Shown: piece after piece, positions 1 through 12,199 of the stretch
How the letters are laid out: every line of letters starts with the position of its first letter
How positions within the stretch are numbered: the first letter of the stretch is position 1
Assembly: GCF_030867095.1 (NCBI RefSeq)
Contig: NC_081835.1
Location: 20,406,501-20,470,500 of the forward strand
Origin: Alligator mississippiensis
Taxonomy: Eukaryota; Chordata; Crocodylia; Alligatoridae
DNA: 64,000 nucleotides
Direction of reading: 5' to 3'
The notes under the pieces: generated by a model
The model's database searches: none
What the model was told of the DNA's origin: nothing
The model's input: only the letters and a program-made list of their open reading frames with translations
Program-made: the position numbers and the translations under genes

Positions 1-371
1 GGAACGCCCCTGCAGCAAGAGATTCCAGTCAAGCAAGAGCAGCCAGACCCAGGCCGCAAAGAGGATTGGGTTCCTGAGGCTGGAGAGACTAGCCTCCTCC
101 ATCTCTTCTGTGTTTCAGTGGGGGGTGAAGAAGTCAAGGAGTAGAGAGTGGTTCTAGCTGAATAGGGTACAAGTAAGCATTAAGGTCCTGATCCTGGTCC
201 CATTGACCTCAGCGGCAGTTCTGATGCTGAACTCAATGAGATTATGGATTCAGTCTCTGTCCAGGTAGAGAGGCCCTTTGCTGGCTCCTGACCTTAGCTT
301 CTGTCTCCAGCTACACACATCTATCACTGCACCACAAGCTAATTGAAACTGCAGTCCAAATTCAATTAAAT

Positions 372-693
372 CAGGGGTGCTCAACTTCCAGCCCACAGGC
401 CAATGCTGCATGCAGATCCATGGCATCTGGTCCACAGGACTTCTCACAGGATGGGAAGATGGGCAGCAAGGGAGCAGTGCCCATTAATACTGTCACCCAC
501 CCTCACAGCCAAATTCCCATCCCCTCCCCCCAACAGCAAGATCAGAGCTAGGCTTCCCCCATCTGTCCCTCCAGATGGGCCCCCCCTGCATCCACCCCCA
601 GAACTGGATCTGGGCCACTAGCTGGATCTGACCAGCAAAGCAATGGGGCACTGCCCATCCGGTTGCCTAGGGAAAAAGGTTGAGTATCGTTGG
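372..693. mobile_element. hAT-type MITE
   Basis: The ends form imperfect inverted repeats: CAGGGGTGCTCAAC on the left and GGTTGAGTATCGTTG on the right, the Charlie-like hAT pattern. The flanking 8-mers AATTAAAT and GACTAAAA agree at only 5 of 8 positions, so the insertion is old or the edges are off by a base or two. It has no coding capacity. Confidence 0.6.
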
Positions 694-1123
694 ACTAAAA
701 CAAGCAGAGATAAAACCTTAGCCAGAAGAGGAGCAGGGGGAGAGGGAGAGTCCTTATGGTCTCTCACATGCATATGTGTTACTGCAGCAAACATACCTCT
801 ATGCTAAAACCCCTCCTCGTGGGAGAGCAGTTACACACAAGCCTACGTAAATCATTGATTGCGTGAAGTCAAGTTGCAGAATGCTTGACTCGTGGTTGCC
901 TAGGCCACCCTCATTTGAACCCCTTGGGTGTCTGCATTATGAAACAGTCTTTAATTAGAAGGTCACATGCTCCTCCCTGCTCCTCACCCACAGACAGGAC
1001 CCCTGCTTGTTCAGCACCTTATTTACTGTATTATTCAAACCCAGCTTGGAAAAGAATTATTAAAATTTCCTTGTGGGCTTCTCTATTTTCTTACAGTTTC
1101 ACAAACAATCCATCTCCTGCGAG

Positions 1124-4100
1124 AGTCATAGAACATAGGCTGGAAAGGACCTTGGAAGATCAGGTCCAGCCCCTCCGCACCAAGCAGGAAAGACAACAGG
1201 GGTCAAGTGACCCCAGCAAAATCTTCAAGAGGATTGTACCACCTCTGGAGGGAGCTTATTCCACAGTCTGAACACCCTGGCTGTGAAGAAGTTTTTCCTA
1301 ACGTTAAGCCTGCAACAATTTGCCACGAGTTTGTGACCATTGCTCCTGGTTTTTCCCAAGGATGCCCTGGTGAACAGTTGTTCACTGAGCCCTTGATGTA
1401 TGTCCCTGATGTAGCTGTAAGCTGCTACCAAGTCCCCTCTCAGCCTTCTCCTCTTCAGGCTGAAGAGTACCAGGTCCCTCAGCCTTACCTTGTATGGCTT
1501 GCTGTGCAGGTTTTGATCTTATGGGTGGCCCTTCTCTGGACTCTCTCAAACTTTTCCATGCCCTTGTTGAAGTGCAGCGCCCAGAACTGGACGCAGTACT
1601 CCAGTTGCAGTCTCACCAATGCCAAGTAGAGTGGAAGAATCACTTCCTTGGATTTGCTGGAAATACATTGTTGATGCGTGCCAGAATATTATTTGCCCTG
1701 CTGGCTACAGCATCACACTGCTGGCTCATATTCATACTGTGGTCAATTATTACCCCCAGGTCTTTTTCATTCATAGTGTTAGTAAGACTGGTGTTGCCAA
1801 GCCTGTAAGTGTGCAGGGGATTGTTCTTCTCCAGGTGGAGCACTTCACATTTCTCAATGTTAAACCTCATCTGGTTCTAATCTGCCCAACTTGCCAGCCT
1901 GTCTAGGTCCACCTGCATCTGCAGCCTATCTTGAAGCATGATCACACTTCCCCATAATATGGTGTCATCTGCGAATTTGGCCAGTGAGCTCTTCACCGCC
2001 ACATCCAAATCATTATTGAAGATGTTAAAAAGCACTGGACCAAGCACCAACCCCTGAGGGACACCATTGACCACTTCTTGCCAAGACGACACAGATCCGC
2101 TCAGCAGAACTCTCTGGGTCTTACCTTGTAGCCAGCTTCCTACCCACCTAACTGTCTCACATTTAAGCCCGCAGTCCTCCAATTTTCTCATGAGAACATC
2201 ATGGGATACCAGATCAAAAGCTTTTTGGAAGTCAAGGTATACCATGTCAACCTCCCTTCTCTTATCCAGGTGGCGAGTTACCTGATCGTGAAAGGAGATG
2301 AGGTTGGTAAGACAAGTCCTGCCCACGACGAAGCCATGCTGGCTGTCATTGAGAATTCTACCTTCTGCAAGCCTATCGCATACAGACTCCTTGATTAATT
2401 TTTCTAGGATTTTCCCTGGGATAGAAGCTAGGCCAATTGGCCTATAGTTACCTGGGTCCTTCCTCCTCCCCTTCTTGAAGATGGGAACAACATTGGCCCT
2501 CTTCCTGTCCTTAGGGACCTCTCTAGAGCGCCATGAGTTCTGGAAGAGCTTTACCAGGAATTTCGCTATGACTTTGCCCAGCTCCTTCAGCACCCTCAGA
2601 TGAAGTTCCTCCGGGCCTGCTGATTTATATATGTCTAAATTTTTTAACTGGGCACATACCAGTTCTGCAGCAATAGTAGGAAGGCAGTCATTCCTACCCT
2701 GCTTCTTCCATACCCTATCTGGCATGTTTTTCCCATTGGCCCTGAGAAAGACTGTAGCAAAGTAGTCATTCAGAAGTTCAGTTTTCTCCTGAGTACCAGT
2801 AACCAGCTGTTCTGAGTTGTTAAGCAGTGGCCCCACACTCCCATTTGTTTTTCTCCTGTTCCCTACATACCTAAAGAAGGACTTCTTCTTGGCCTTGATC
2901 CCCATTGCTAATTTTAGTTCAGTTGCTGCCTTAGCCCTTCTAATCTGTTCCCTACAAGTGCAAGCCATTGTTGTATAGTCCTCCTTGGGGCATGCCCCAA
3001 GTTTCCATTGTTTGTATGCCTCTTTCTTCTTTCTTAACAGGACCATGATTTCCCTGTTTAGCCAAGAGAGGCTCTCCGGCCCTTTTGCTATCTTTCCTTC
3101 ACGTGGGAAAGGACTTCCTTTGTGCTTCAAGGATCATGTCCTTAAAGAATGACCACTCTTCATGTATTCCTTTTGCCTTCGGTCCCTGATCCAGCAGCAC
3201 TTCCCCTTCTAGTGACCTGAGCTTGTAGAAATTTGCATTTTGGAAGTCCAAAACTTCAATTCTGCTATCTGTCTTGTCTGTCTTGTGATGGACAGTGAAC
3301 ATGATGGTTTCATGGTCACTGTCACCCAGGCTGTCCTCTATGTTTAAGTCAGTCACCAGGTCATCTCCTTTGGCCAGGACCAAGTCTAGAAGAGCATTTC
3401 CTCTGGTTGGCTCTTGCACCTCCCGAGTCAAAAAAAGCGCTTCAATGCAGGTCAGAAAGGAAGGTGACTGATCCGACGTGGCTGAGTGTTCCTCCCAAGA
3501 GATGTCTGGGTACTTGAAGTCGCCTATGATGACCATGCCCTGTGCACGCGCGGCCTCTGTCAGTTCACGGGCAAACTCTAGATCAAGTTCATCCCCTTGG
3601 TTTGGTGATCTGTAGTACACACCTACAGTTAGGTCTCTCTCACCATACCCCGACCTCCCTCCCGCAGTTTGACCCAGAGGGTTTCATGTCATTCTTCTTT
3701 GGAGCAAATGTTGGCCTCCAATGAGGTGTACTACTCTTTCACGCAGACAACACCACATCCACCTTTCTTCCCTACTCAGTCCCTTCTATGCAGGGTATAT
3801 CCATCTATGGTGCACCCACCTGGCTTCAAATGCCCATTTGTGTGTGGCCTTGGTCTGTGCTGTGGAGGGTGCACACTCTCTGGCTTTGTGGGTACCCTGA
3901 GGTGGGTTTCAGTTGTCCCTCTAGCCCCCCTGAACTCTCCTGCCACATCTTTGAATGTTACTTCAGTGGGGGGAATAGCCTCGAAGGTCTCCTCAGGGAT
4001 GACCACTCCACTCGCACGATGCTCGTGGAGCTCCACGTCCCCTACACCCCAACCTTATGCCAACCTCTGACGAGGCGCCAGGTCTCAACACAGCCGCCTC

Positions 4101-5975
4101 CCTTCAGTGGATGTTCCTTGTGCCTAATTGTGTTCCTCTCTCCTTGGGGCAGGATCTTTGGTTATTTCCAGCCCTATGCCAGAGACCCCTTTGAGCCTGT
4201 CAGCTCTATTCCTGGGGTTGGCATGGGTTCCCCTGTCAAGCGGAGTAAAGAAACAAAATGAAGAAAAGAAAAAAGAGAACCCCAAAAGGGTCTTCCTGTC
4301 CAGTGTCCTACCGGCTAATTCTTCCTGCACTCCTGCCTATGCTTGGCAGTACTCCCCCGACTCTCTCCCTTTTTTGCTCCCAGCCCAGCTCCCTGACCTG
4401 GTACCTGGGAGTGTTCGGGTGGAAAACCTTCTGCTTCCACGGGATAGGTCTCAACCTGTTCTTCTGGGTCACCGCACTGGTCGTTCCATTGTCTGGAGCC
4501 TCCACCACTGAACCTCTTCGGAGGCACGGGGGGAAGTCACCCCCGACACTCCTCCTGCCTCAGTCCCCTCAGTGCGAGGGAGCCTTGTTGCTGCAGATGC
4601 CGCCCGTCATCCAGGTGTTCCCTGTTTGTGCCGGCTGTGCCCATTGCCGGCATGGAGAGGCTCTGCCTCCTCACTCACTCTCCCCACCTCACTGCCGGCA
4701 GCCGCTTTTATCCCTGCCGGCTGGCGTCTCTCCTTGATGTCACCCACCGACTTTAATTGCACAAAAGCGTGGCTTGTGAACCACACGGGCTCTTCTCCTC
4801 ATCCTTCCGGCCTTGCTTCCCCTTCAGGTAAGTGGTTTTTTTGTGCTCCCTTCTTTATTTCACCATTTTCTGTGCCGTGCCTCATGGGCGGGGCTTCCCA
4901 ATCCCTCTTCTCTGTCACCCCGGGACATATGGCTACACTCCAATTGTGTGACGAGTCCAACCAGGTTTCTGTAATCCCTACTAGATCATAATGCCCACTG
5001 GAGGGAAGGAGGGCTAGCTCCTCCTGCTTGTTCCCTATGCTCCTGGCATTGGTGTACAGACACCTGAGTCCTCCCTCTAAGGCCCTCAACTTCATGTCAT
5101 GCTGACAGAAAACTACTCCATCAGCTCCCGCGAGAGTGGCTCTTCTAGTGTCCCTAATCTATGAAATTTTCTTGTGCGTCACTCCCCGTGCATGCTCCAG
5201 TCTGTGTTTCCCCGCCCCTTAGCAATCTTAGTTTAAAGCCCTATCAAGAAGATCAGCCATCATGGCTGAGAACAGGGACTTACCTCTCCGCATGAGGTGG
5301 ATGCTGTCTCTTCCCAGGAGTCCTCTCTCCCTGAAGTATGCATTGTGATCAAGAAAAACAAAGCTCCCTCCTGGGGCCATTGGCTTATAACAGGGAGCAG
5401 AGAAGAAAAGACTACATGAGCCCCAGGCCCCTTAAGCCCAACCCCCAGAGCCCTGTAGTCACTCGTGACCAGGTCTGGATTACTCCTGGCCATGTCATTC
5501 ATTCCCACATGGATGAGGAGCACAGGGTAGTAGTCAGAGGGCCTGATGAGCCTGGAGCTCCTCTCTGCAACATATCAGATATGAGCCCAAGGGAGGCAGC
5601 AGACCTCATGGACTTGGGGGTACAGATGGCAGATAGGTCCCTCAGTGCCCTGCAGGAGGGAGTCCCCCACCACCTCCACCTTGTGCCTCCTCTTGGAGGT
5701 GGCAGGTTGCTCTGAGTGGGTCCTTTTGGTTAGCCATCTCATTGACCACCATCTCTGTCTCCTTCTCCTCTTCTTTCTTCTGGAGTAGAGTCTAGCAGTA
5801 GCCATCGATGAAGTCTTCGTGGGCTGTGATGGTGCACAGCTGACATATCTCCTCCTCGAGCTCTTGCACCCAGCCCTCCAGAAACTCCATCAGGGAGCAC
5901 ACACTAAAAGTGGGGGTGCCCCCATGCCCATCTGCCAGCAGCTGTGCCAGGCAGCCCCCACAGTCCAGAATGAGG
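1124..5975 (-). mobile_element. CR1 LINE, nearly full length, interrupted by an LTR-like insertion
   Basis: This is a CR1 non-LTR retrotransposon read on the minus strand. From its 5' side: an ORF1-like part near 5975-5250 with VEVVGDSLLQGTEGPICHLY and LLIHVGMNDMARSNPD, the SGNH-esterase-like domain of CR1 ORF1; then the endonuclease start (LYTNARSIGNKQEELALL, ITETWLDSS, about 5095-4930); its continuation (VYYRSPNQ, VIIGDFKYPDISWE) from 3805 down; and reverse transcriptase (3130-1877) with YLDFQKAFDLVSHD, a GVPQG-type motif and an intact FADD. The C-terminal end shows RVFRLWNKLPPEVVQ near 1260. The frame shifts near 1875 and elsewhere and carries stops, so the copy is dead. The 3' end at about 1124 has the reptile CR1 tail (TCATAGAACATAGGCTGG). 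Confidence 0.92.
3811..4927. mobile_element. LTR-like fossil (probable solo LTR) inside the CR1 LINE
   Basis: A 1117-bp block begins TGCACCCACC and ends CCCCGGGACA, the TG...CA ends of an LTR. It is flanked by a perfect 5-bp duplication TATGG (3806-3810 and 4928-4932). It separates two consecutive pieces of the CR1 endonuclease domain, so it entered after the CR1. No second LTR or internal region was seen. Family and orientation are undetermined; a non-LTR origin is not excluded. Confidence 0.65.
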
Positions 5976-5977
5976 GG

Positions 5978-6325
5978 GTAGCATCCCCTTTTTACAGATG
6001 AGAAACAGGGGCAAAGAGTAAGGTCAGAAGTATCTGCTAGCTTTGTGTGCCCAATTTGAAGCACTTGGGTCTTGATTTTTCACAGCATCTTGCATTATAA
6101 AAGGTACTTCACATCTTCTAGCACAGCCTCCACTGACCTCATCTGTAGCTGCAAGTGCTTGGCACTTCTGTGAAGCAGATCCAAATGTCAAGCTAAGCAC
6201 CAAGAAAGTGAGGATCATGCTATTATGCTATTAGCATCCATCTGTAAAAAGTTCAGTTCAAGTAACTTCCTAACTACAGAGGAACTCTGGGACAGAGGCA
6301 GGGATACAACCCACAAACCCTGAGA
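5978..6325 (+). repeat. MIR-like SINE in two blocks
   Basis: The block at about 5980-6025 (CCCCTTTTTACAGATGAG and on) matches the MIR core. The block at about 6255-6325 (AAGTAACTTCC, then GGGACAGAGGCAGGGATA and AACCCA) matches the sequence that normally follows it. About 200 bp of unidentified sequence lies between, so this is either one MIR split by an insertion or two partial copies. Confidence 0.55.
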
Positions 6326-6329
6326 GCAA

Positions 6330-7985
6330 CCTGTCTCCCTCCAGCAATGCTTGAAGCCCTACTCTGCACTTCCAACTGCTGAAACAAACGGAGTAGGGAT
6401 CCTACAGACAGCACCTCTGTCCCTGCCAGGCACTCCCTTCATCCTGTGCATTCAGTGAGGGGATTGCGTATGAAGAAAAACAGTGCATGACTGTGTAATT
6501 AATGCAAATGCGTGACAGGGCCAAATTAAGGTTGTACAGACCACCTTGATGCCTACGTTTCTTAGCTGAAGCATGTTTGATTTGGCAATCTTTGCATTCA
6601 CTCAGCATGGCTGTAGGTGTAATTTCTTACATATTAAAATAAAATGGAGAAACCCCCCATAAATTCAATTATGTGGCATAACAATAACACCCCCATCTTG
6701 GTCATCAGTAGAGTTGAAAGCTTGAGAGGCAACATGAAGATCTCTGCACCTTGAGGTACTGGAGTGATAGAGCAGCAATAGTAGGTTGTCATCTGCCATG
6801 GGCCAATACAAGAGGGTGATGGGGCATTTTGCTCATCAGCCTCAGAGGTATTTGCTGAGACCAAAAAGGAGAGAGACTCAGGAATCTTGGATTTTGTTGC
6901 AGACTCTGGAGGAAGGCATTGTCCACTGGTCCCCTCAGTTGGACTGCTTCTTCTCCTGTAGTCTCCTCTTGCTCCCTACCTCCTTCAGACTGGGATTGGG
7001 AATCTGGCTCACCCAGCATCAGTCTCTTCTCCACCCAATGTCCCTTCCTAATTCCATTCCCAGTTTTCTTACCCAAGCTGTTGTGGTATAAAGACCAAGT
7101 CCATTCTCTCTTGCTCAACTAATCATATTCTCCCTTTGCTCCCATTCTCCTCTCCATCCAACCTGCCACCAGTTTAAGCTCCTTGTAGAAAGGACTGCCA
7201 GAATTGAACGTGGCCCAGACAATTTAAGGTATTTTTCTCTAACCTCAAAATCAATCTGGGACAGAGAGGGGGCAGGTAAAAGTTCAATCCAAATGGTTAA
7301 AATTTGGCAGAGTTATAAGCAACTGAAAACATAGCATTAAAAGAGAAGTTGATTAGCAACTTTAATAATAATAGCTTATAGCTATGGCATTAGTAAGTAT
7401 TCATTTGTAAGCACTTTTGGGCAAATGTTCTGTGTGAAATCCTGGTCCTGTTAATATCTAAACTACTACTGGGGCCAAGATTTCACATTTTCCTTCCCCC
7501 TCTCCACCAGCACAAAGCTAGGTACTATCTGGAATGATACAACAATAATAATTAACCCTCCTACAGGTCACATAACTACAGTGTTACATCAAAGAAGGGA
7601 AGCACTACAAAGAATGGGAATGAATAACTTGTTTCATAAAAAGCCCATTAGCTTTGAGAGTCCCTACCTTCCATTAATGACAACATTGATATGAAAATTC
7701 CCCTCTGCCCACTATAAGAGCCATAAAAGCCCATAGTTAGGAATTATTTCAACCTATAGAAATCACTTGTGTGTGTACATGTGTGTTGAACTATAATGAG
7801 AATCCTTCAACTGAGAAATTTTGTGGTAGGATGCAATAGGCTCTCAAAAGAAATTTTAATAGCCCCAGCACTCGGGGTATTTAAAAATGGAAAAAAGCCT
7901 CAGAGATTAGAATACTGCACATAGCCCTGCACTTCCACCTCTCCCAGCCCTCTGGAGGGGCAGGGACAACTTGCCAACAGACAGA
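6330..7985. other. No gene or repeat recognised
   Basis: Ordinary non-coding sequence. The reading frames here are short and show no family signature. Confidence 0.5.
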
Positions 7986-7987
7986 GC

Positions 7988-7988
<1 letters not shown>

Positions 7989-8050
<62 letters not shown>
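7989..8050. repeat. (CA)n microsatellite, 31 units
   Basis: An uninterrupted run of 31 CA dinucleotides starts at 7989. A shorter imperfect TG-rich tract lies at about 8304-8336. Confidence 0.98.
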
Positions 8051-8052
<2 letters not shown>

Positions 8053-8340
8053 ACGAGACAAGGCAATGGTATGTTATTTTGTCATCGGCATGCTTTGGGA
8101 ATAACTACATTGGGGAGGAACAGCAGAGCCATCTGAGTTATGCATAACATCCCAAGCCCATGCCAATACAGATTGCAGAACACCACGTGCTTTGTGCATG
8201 CCACAACCAGACCTTGTCCCCTCCCTTCCAAGGTTAGGCTGCCTCAGTCATGCTTGGGCCTCCCATGGCTAGAAAACTATAGTATGAAGGCAGGGGCAGA
8301 GTGTATGTGTGTGTGCGTGTGTGTGCATGTTCATAGCGTG

Positions 8341-8545
8341 AGTCCCACCCACACCCCCCACCATACACATGCACCCACATACCCCCTCACACTGCCGTAC
8401 ATGCAGATCCCCACACCCCCTCACACATCCCAGCCACCCTCCCCCCCACAGACAAAAAATCCCCCACAAACCCCATACCTATCCACACTCCACATACCCA
8501 CCCCACAGCCCCCCACAAATCTATATGCACCCCCCAAGATATACA
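8341..8545. repeat. C/CA-rich low-complexity tract
   Basis: About 200 bp composed mostly of CCCACA/CCCCACA-type words on the plus strand, almost without G. It yields long reading frames of His/Pro/Thr that are artefacts of composition. Confidence 0.85.
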
Positions 8546-8689
8546 ACAGTATGACTTCATTTAAAGTTATTGTGCAATCACCTCCACATACACTATACAA
8601 ACACACGTAAATCAGGACAAAATAGTTTTTTAAATCAAATTAATGAATGTTGTAGATGTTTGCTTTTTAGAATATAATTTGGTATTTTT

Positions 8690-8911
8690 CTGGTTCCGAG
8701 ATGGCAAACCCCTTGCTGAAAGGAGTACTTTTGGGAATAAGGGGAGGGACTTTGGGTGGCAAAGGTCAGGAGTTAGGGGGTGGGACTTCTGGAGTGAGAT
8801 GGCAACCAGTGGGCAGCACACCTGTTAAGGGGCGGAGCTACCCATGTGGCCTCTGACAGCTTGCCAAAGCTCAGTAAGCAGCCCTCCACCCAAAATAATT
8901 GCCTGCCCCTG
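8690..8911. mobile_element. hAT MITE, GGGCAA family (left end unresolved)
   Basis: The right end AATTGCCTGCCCCTG and the preceding AGTAAGCAGCCCTC segment match the element at 16544-16729. An inner GGGGCGGAGCTACCCATGTG segment matches the element at 55387-55646 in the opposite orientation. The left terminus and its target duplication could not be placed, so the start is approximate. Confidence 0.6.
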
Positions 8912-8919
8912 ATCTAGTG

Positions 8920-11340
8920 GGAGCCAATAGGAGGACTCATGGAATGCTGTGTTCCCTGAAACCAGCCAAGGTAGGAGAACCTAAATAAGCAGGTTAAAAA
9001 AAAGTTAAGTTTGAAGGTGGGATCCCATGAGTACCATTCCCTGGTCAGTACAGCTATGTTGGAGATTAGATGCAAAGTCAGGACACTCAGACCCTATTTT
9101 ATTGCACAGGCCCCAGTTATTGCCCTCTCTAGAGTCCAAGGGCAGGAGACAACCATGTAAAAGCAAGAGACGGCTCCGAAGCACTGCAGGGCCTTCCCAG
9201 GCAGGGAAAGAAGAATGGAGGAAGTTACCAGAGTCTGAGCCAAAGGACAGAAGCCATGTGCCTAGGCCAGCAAACAAGCCCATCTAGTGCCAAAACCTTC
9301 AGGTTTCTATACAACGAATGTTATGACCACAGCTGACCTGACAGGGCAGCCTGCTCTCCTTCCAACAAGGTCCAGCATTAAACAGGGAGCTCCTGCAGGT
9401 TCCACGCCAGCAGAGCTGCACCAGCCCTGCCAAACCTCCAGATCCTTGGCCCATTTCTCCTGGCCAGGCCTCTGGGGAGTGGCAGCTGCCAAGAAATGTC
9501 TTCTCCCAGTTTAAGCCATCAGGAGGAGCTCAGACAGGTGTCACATCCCACTTGCTCACTGCCACCATGTCTGTATGTGCAACCAGTAATGCCAGGCAGC
9601 ACTCCCAGCCTGCCCACGCCCTTACCAAGTAGAGCTGCTGTACCACAGGGCAGTCCTCAGGATGAGGTTTCCCATCTCAGCAGGACTAAATACAACATGG
9701 TCTGTAGCTTCAGCTTGTTTTGGAGGAAAAACCCCTCACCCTGCCTCACTCCCCACCCAGAAGATGCTGCTTCTAAGCAAGAGGTTATTTTCAATCAACT
9801 GCAGCTGCCGCCTCTTGACTTGTCCGTTCCCTAGGAATCCTCCAGCGTTCCTGGATCCACGTCAACGCCTCCTGATCAGCAGCAGCTTGCTCTGGGATCC
9901 ATCTCCTGCCTAGCTCGTTGACATTGCAGCCAACCAGACTTCCTGTTTATAGAAGCAATCCACAGCTTCCCTCATGCTGACTCATGTCGCCTTAAGTAAA
10001 TCACCCTGGCCTATCACTGTGAGCCAGCAGCTGCCTCAAGGACCAAATTAAACAGCAAGGGTGAGAATATGCCCAAGTTTTGAAACAGTCCAAGCATCCC
10101 AATCAGGAGCGGTGAGGCCGATCCCCAGCTATGCCAGGGGTAAAAGTCCACCTCTAATGAGTCAACATGTAAGGCTGGTCTGCCCTCCACATCTGGATCC
10201 CTGCTGAAGCCCTGCTTCGGCTTGGTGCCCTATGGAGTTAGAGGGCTAACAGCAGTCAGGGGTAGGGGTGACTTGGGGTAGAAGAAGAAATCCCCACACA
10301 TCTGGACCTGGCCAGCTGCAGTTTGATTCATCCCTGTCTTCAGACCTTCACTCATTCTCCTTCTGGGTCTCAGACTCTGGGCTCTCCATGGAAGGGATTG
10401 AGCCTTCTTTATTGTTAGCACAGCACCAAGGATGTAGACACAGGTGACCCCTCCTTTCCCCCGCCATGTCCTCTGCTCTGCTCTGGACGTAGTCAGAGCC
10501 AAGCTGTAGCTATCATCCCCATGGCTCAGGCTGGATGGGACTTTGTTCAGTGCTAGACAGTCCACCTGGAAAGGCTGCTGCTGAGGAGGACTACACACCC
10601 CCAACACACTCCAGGGGAGAGGACACGGCTTTGCTAGGGAACGAGCACAGCTGTGAACTGCATCATAGCCTTCTGCATGGGCACGGGCAACACTAATCAC
10701 TAGGCCAGCAGGTCAGTGTAGAGAGCGAGATCAGGGCTGGGAAGTGAGCCTGGGTTTCACAGATGCCAGGCAGAGCTGGCCAACAAACACTGCAACCAAC
10801 CATAAGCCACTCTTCTGGCAAACAGCTTGTGCTGCATTACAGGAAAACCTCTCCAGTGCCCTGTCCTGCTGCTGTGTCCAACTCCACGGCTCCACGCCCA
10901 GCTTCCTCCTGCTGCATCCAAGGCTGTAACAAGTGCTCATTGTCTTGCACAGCCTGTCTGTCTGTCCAGTTACTTGGCTCACAAAGCATGGAGCTGAAAG
11001 ACCCTGTTTGGACGAGCCAAGTACCGGTAGATCCAGGCTCCTTGTCATACACTTCCAGCCTGATTTCCATTACTGCTAGGGTGAAAGACAAAGGGGACTT
11101 CCATGCCAAGCTGGGAACTAGTCCCCCAGTGCCTGCCTGATGCACAGGGCAGAAGCAGCAGGGTGTATAATAGTGCGTCTGAGGTAGGCCCATGGCTCCA
11201 GCAGAGCTATTGAGGGCTGCTGAGATTAGCCAACAGAACGGAAAAGAAATCCAGGGGGAAATGCTGCAGGAGCTTGCCAGCCATTCTCCAGCTCCTCTAA
11301 TCAGCTGTTTCTCATAATTTGCACATTGTTTTCCTAACCT
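8920..11340. other. No gene or repeat recognised
   Basis: Moderately GC-rich non-coding sequence with several 100-150-codon frames on both strands, none with recognisable domains or coding-like composition. Confidence 0.45.
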
Positions 11341-11378
11341 CAGGAGCATTTTAATGGCATGTAACTCCTCTGATTACT

Positions 11379-11408
11379 ATGCAATTAGCATGCAAATTAG
11401 ATGCAAAT
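11379..11408 (+). promoter_or_regulatory. Three octamer-like (POU) motifs at 11-bp spacing
   Basis: ATGCAATT (11379), ATGCAAAT (11390) and ATGCAAAT (11401) lie exactly 11 bp apart in an AT-rich, homeodomain-like context (TGATTACTATGCAATTAGC). ATGCAAAT is the classic octamer bound by POU factors. An ATTGCAAT C/EBP-like site lies about 35 bp further on. Regulatory function is inference. Confidence 0.35.
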
Positions 11409-11963
11409 AGCAACCAGTCAAAGCAGGCCCTGGAAATATTGCAATCATGTTCCATTAAGCATAGATACAAGAAAATTTGCTCTGAAGGAGGCTTGTATTC
11501 CTGCAAGCACAGAATGCTTCCTGGGGCACATGAGAGGCAGAGGCTGCTACAAGGGCTGAGTGGCAGGGGGGAGTGAAAGCAGCAAGAGGCAGACAAAGCA
11601 CCGTTTCACAGAGTCAGAGCAGCTGGCTTAGCTTAGCCCATGCATGAACAGCTGTAGCACAAAGCCCTAAGCAAGGTACTGTATCCTCAACCACACTGTT
11701 CTGGGCTAGCTCTCACTAGGTCATCAGGGAACGTACCCTACAGTTCAATGCCCTGCCATCCTTTTCCAGTGAGCTGTTTTGTCCTCCTGGGTTCACAAGG
11801 GAGTTGAGGGAGGGAGTGGAGGATGATCAGCCATCACAGGATATGGCCTGCACCCTTGCAGCCCAGTGAGGTGGTTACCAGCCCAAGTGACAGCAGGTCC
11901 CAACTCCAACCCATGCCCCAGGCAGGCCAGTTCACCTGGTTTAAAGCATCCTGAACTCCAGTG

Positions 11964-12184
11964 CAGGGGTCAGCAATGTTTTTGGGCAGAGTGCCAAAAA
12001 CACCTGCAACCTCAACTTGTAAGATGTTGGTGTGCCAGCGGTGGAGAGTAAGGGAGTCACATGGGTCCCAGCCTTTGTTTGGGCAGCACAGCCCTGGCCA
12101 CTTCCCCGCCATCCACCATGAAGCACGTGTGCCAAGCAAAATGCCATAATCTGGTGTCCGTGCCAGGGGGGTTGCCTTCCCCTG
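11964..12184. mobile_element. hAT MITE with near-perfect 8-bp target duplication
   Basis: Starts CAGGGGTCAGCAA and ends TTGCCTTCCCCTG, so the ends are imperfect inverted repeats. The flanks are CTCCAGTG (11956-11963) and CTCTAGTG (12185-12192), 7 of 8 identical. Non-coding, 221 bp. Confidence 0.85.
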
Positions 12185-12199
12185 CTCTAGTGAAAGCCT

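Noticed and set aside
3776-4036. Minus-strand frame with a weak KRAB-like string
   Set aside because: It crosses from the LTR-like block into CR1 coding sequence, and the resemblance covers only a few residues.
7881-8066. Reading frame made of Val-Cys repeats
   Set aside because: It is a translation of the CA/TG microsatellite.
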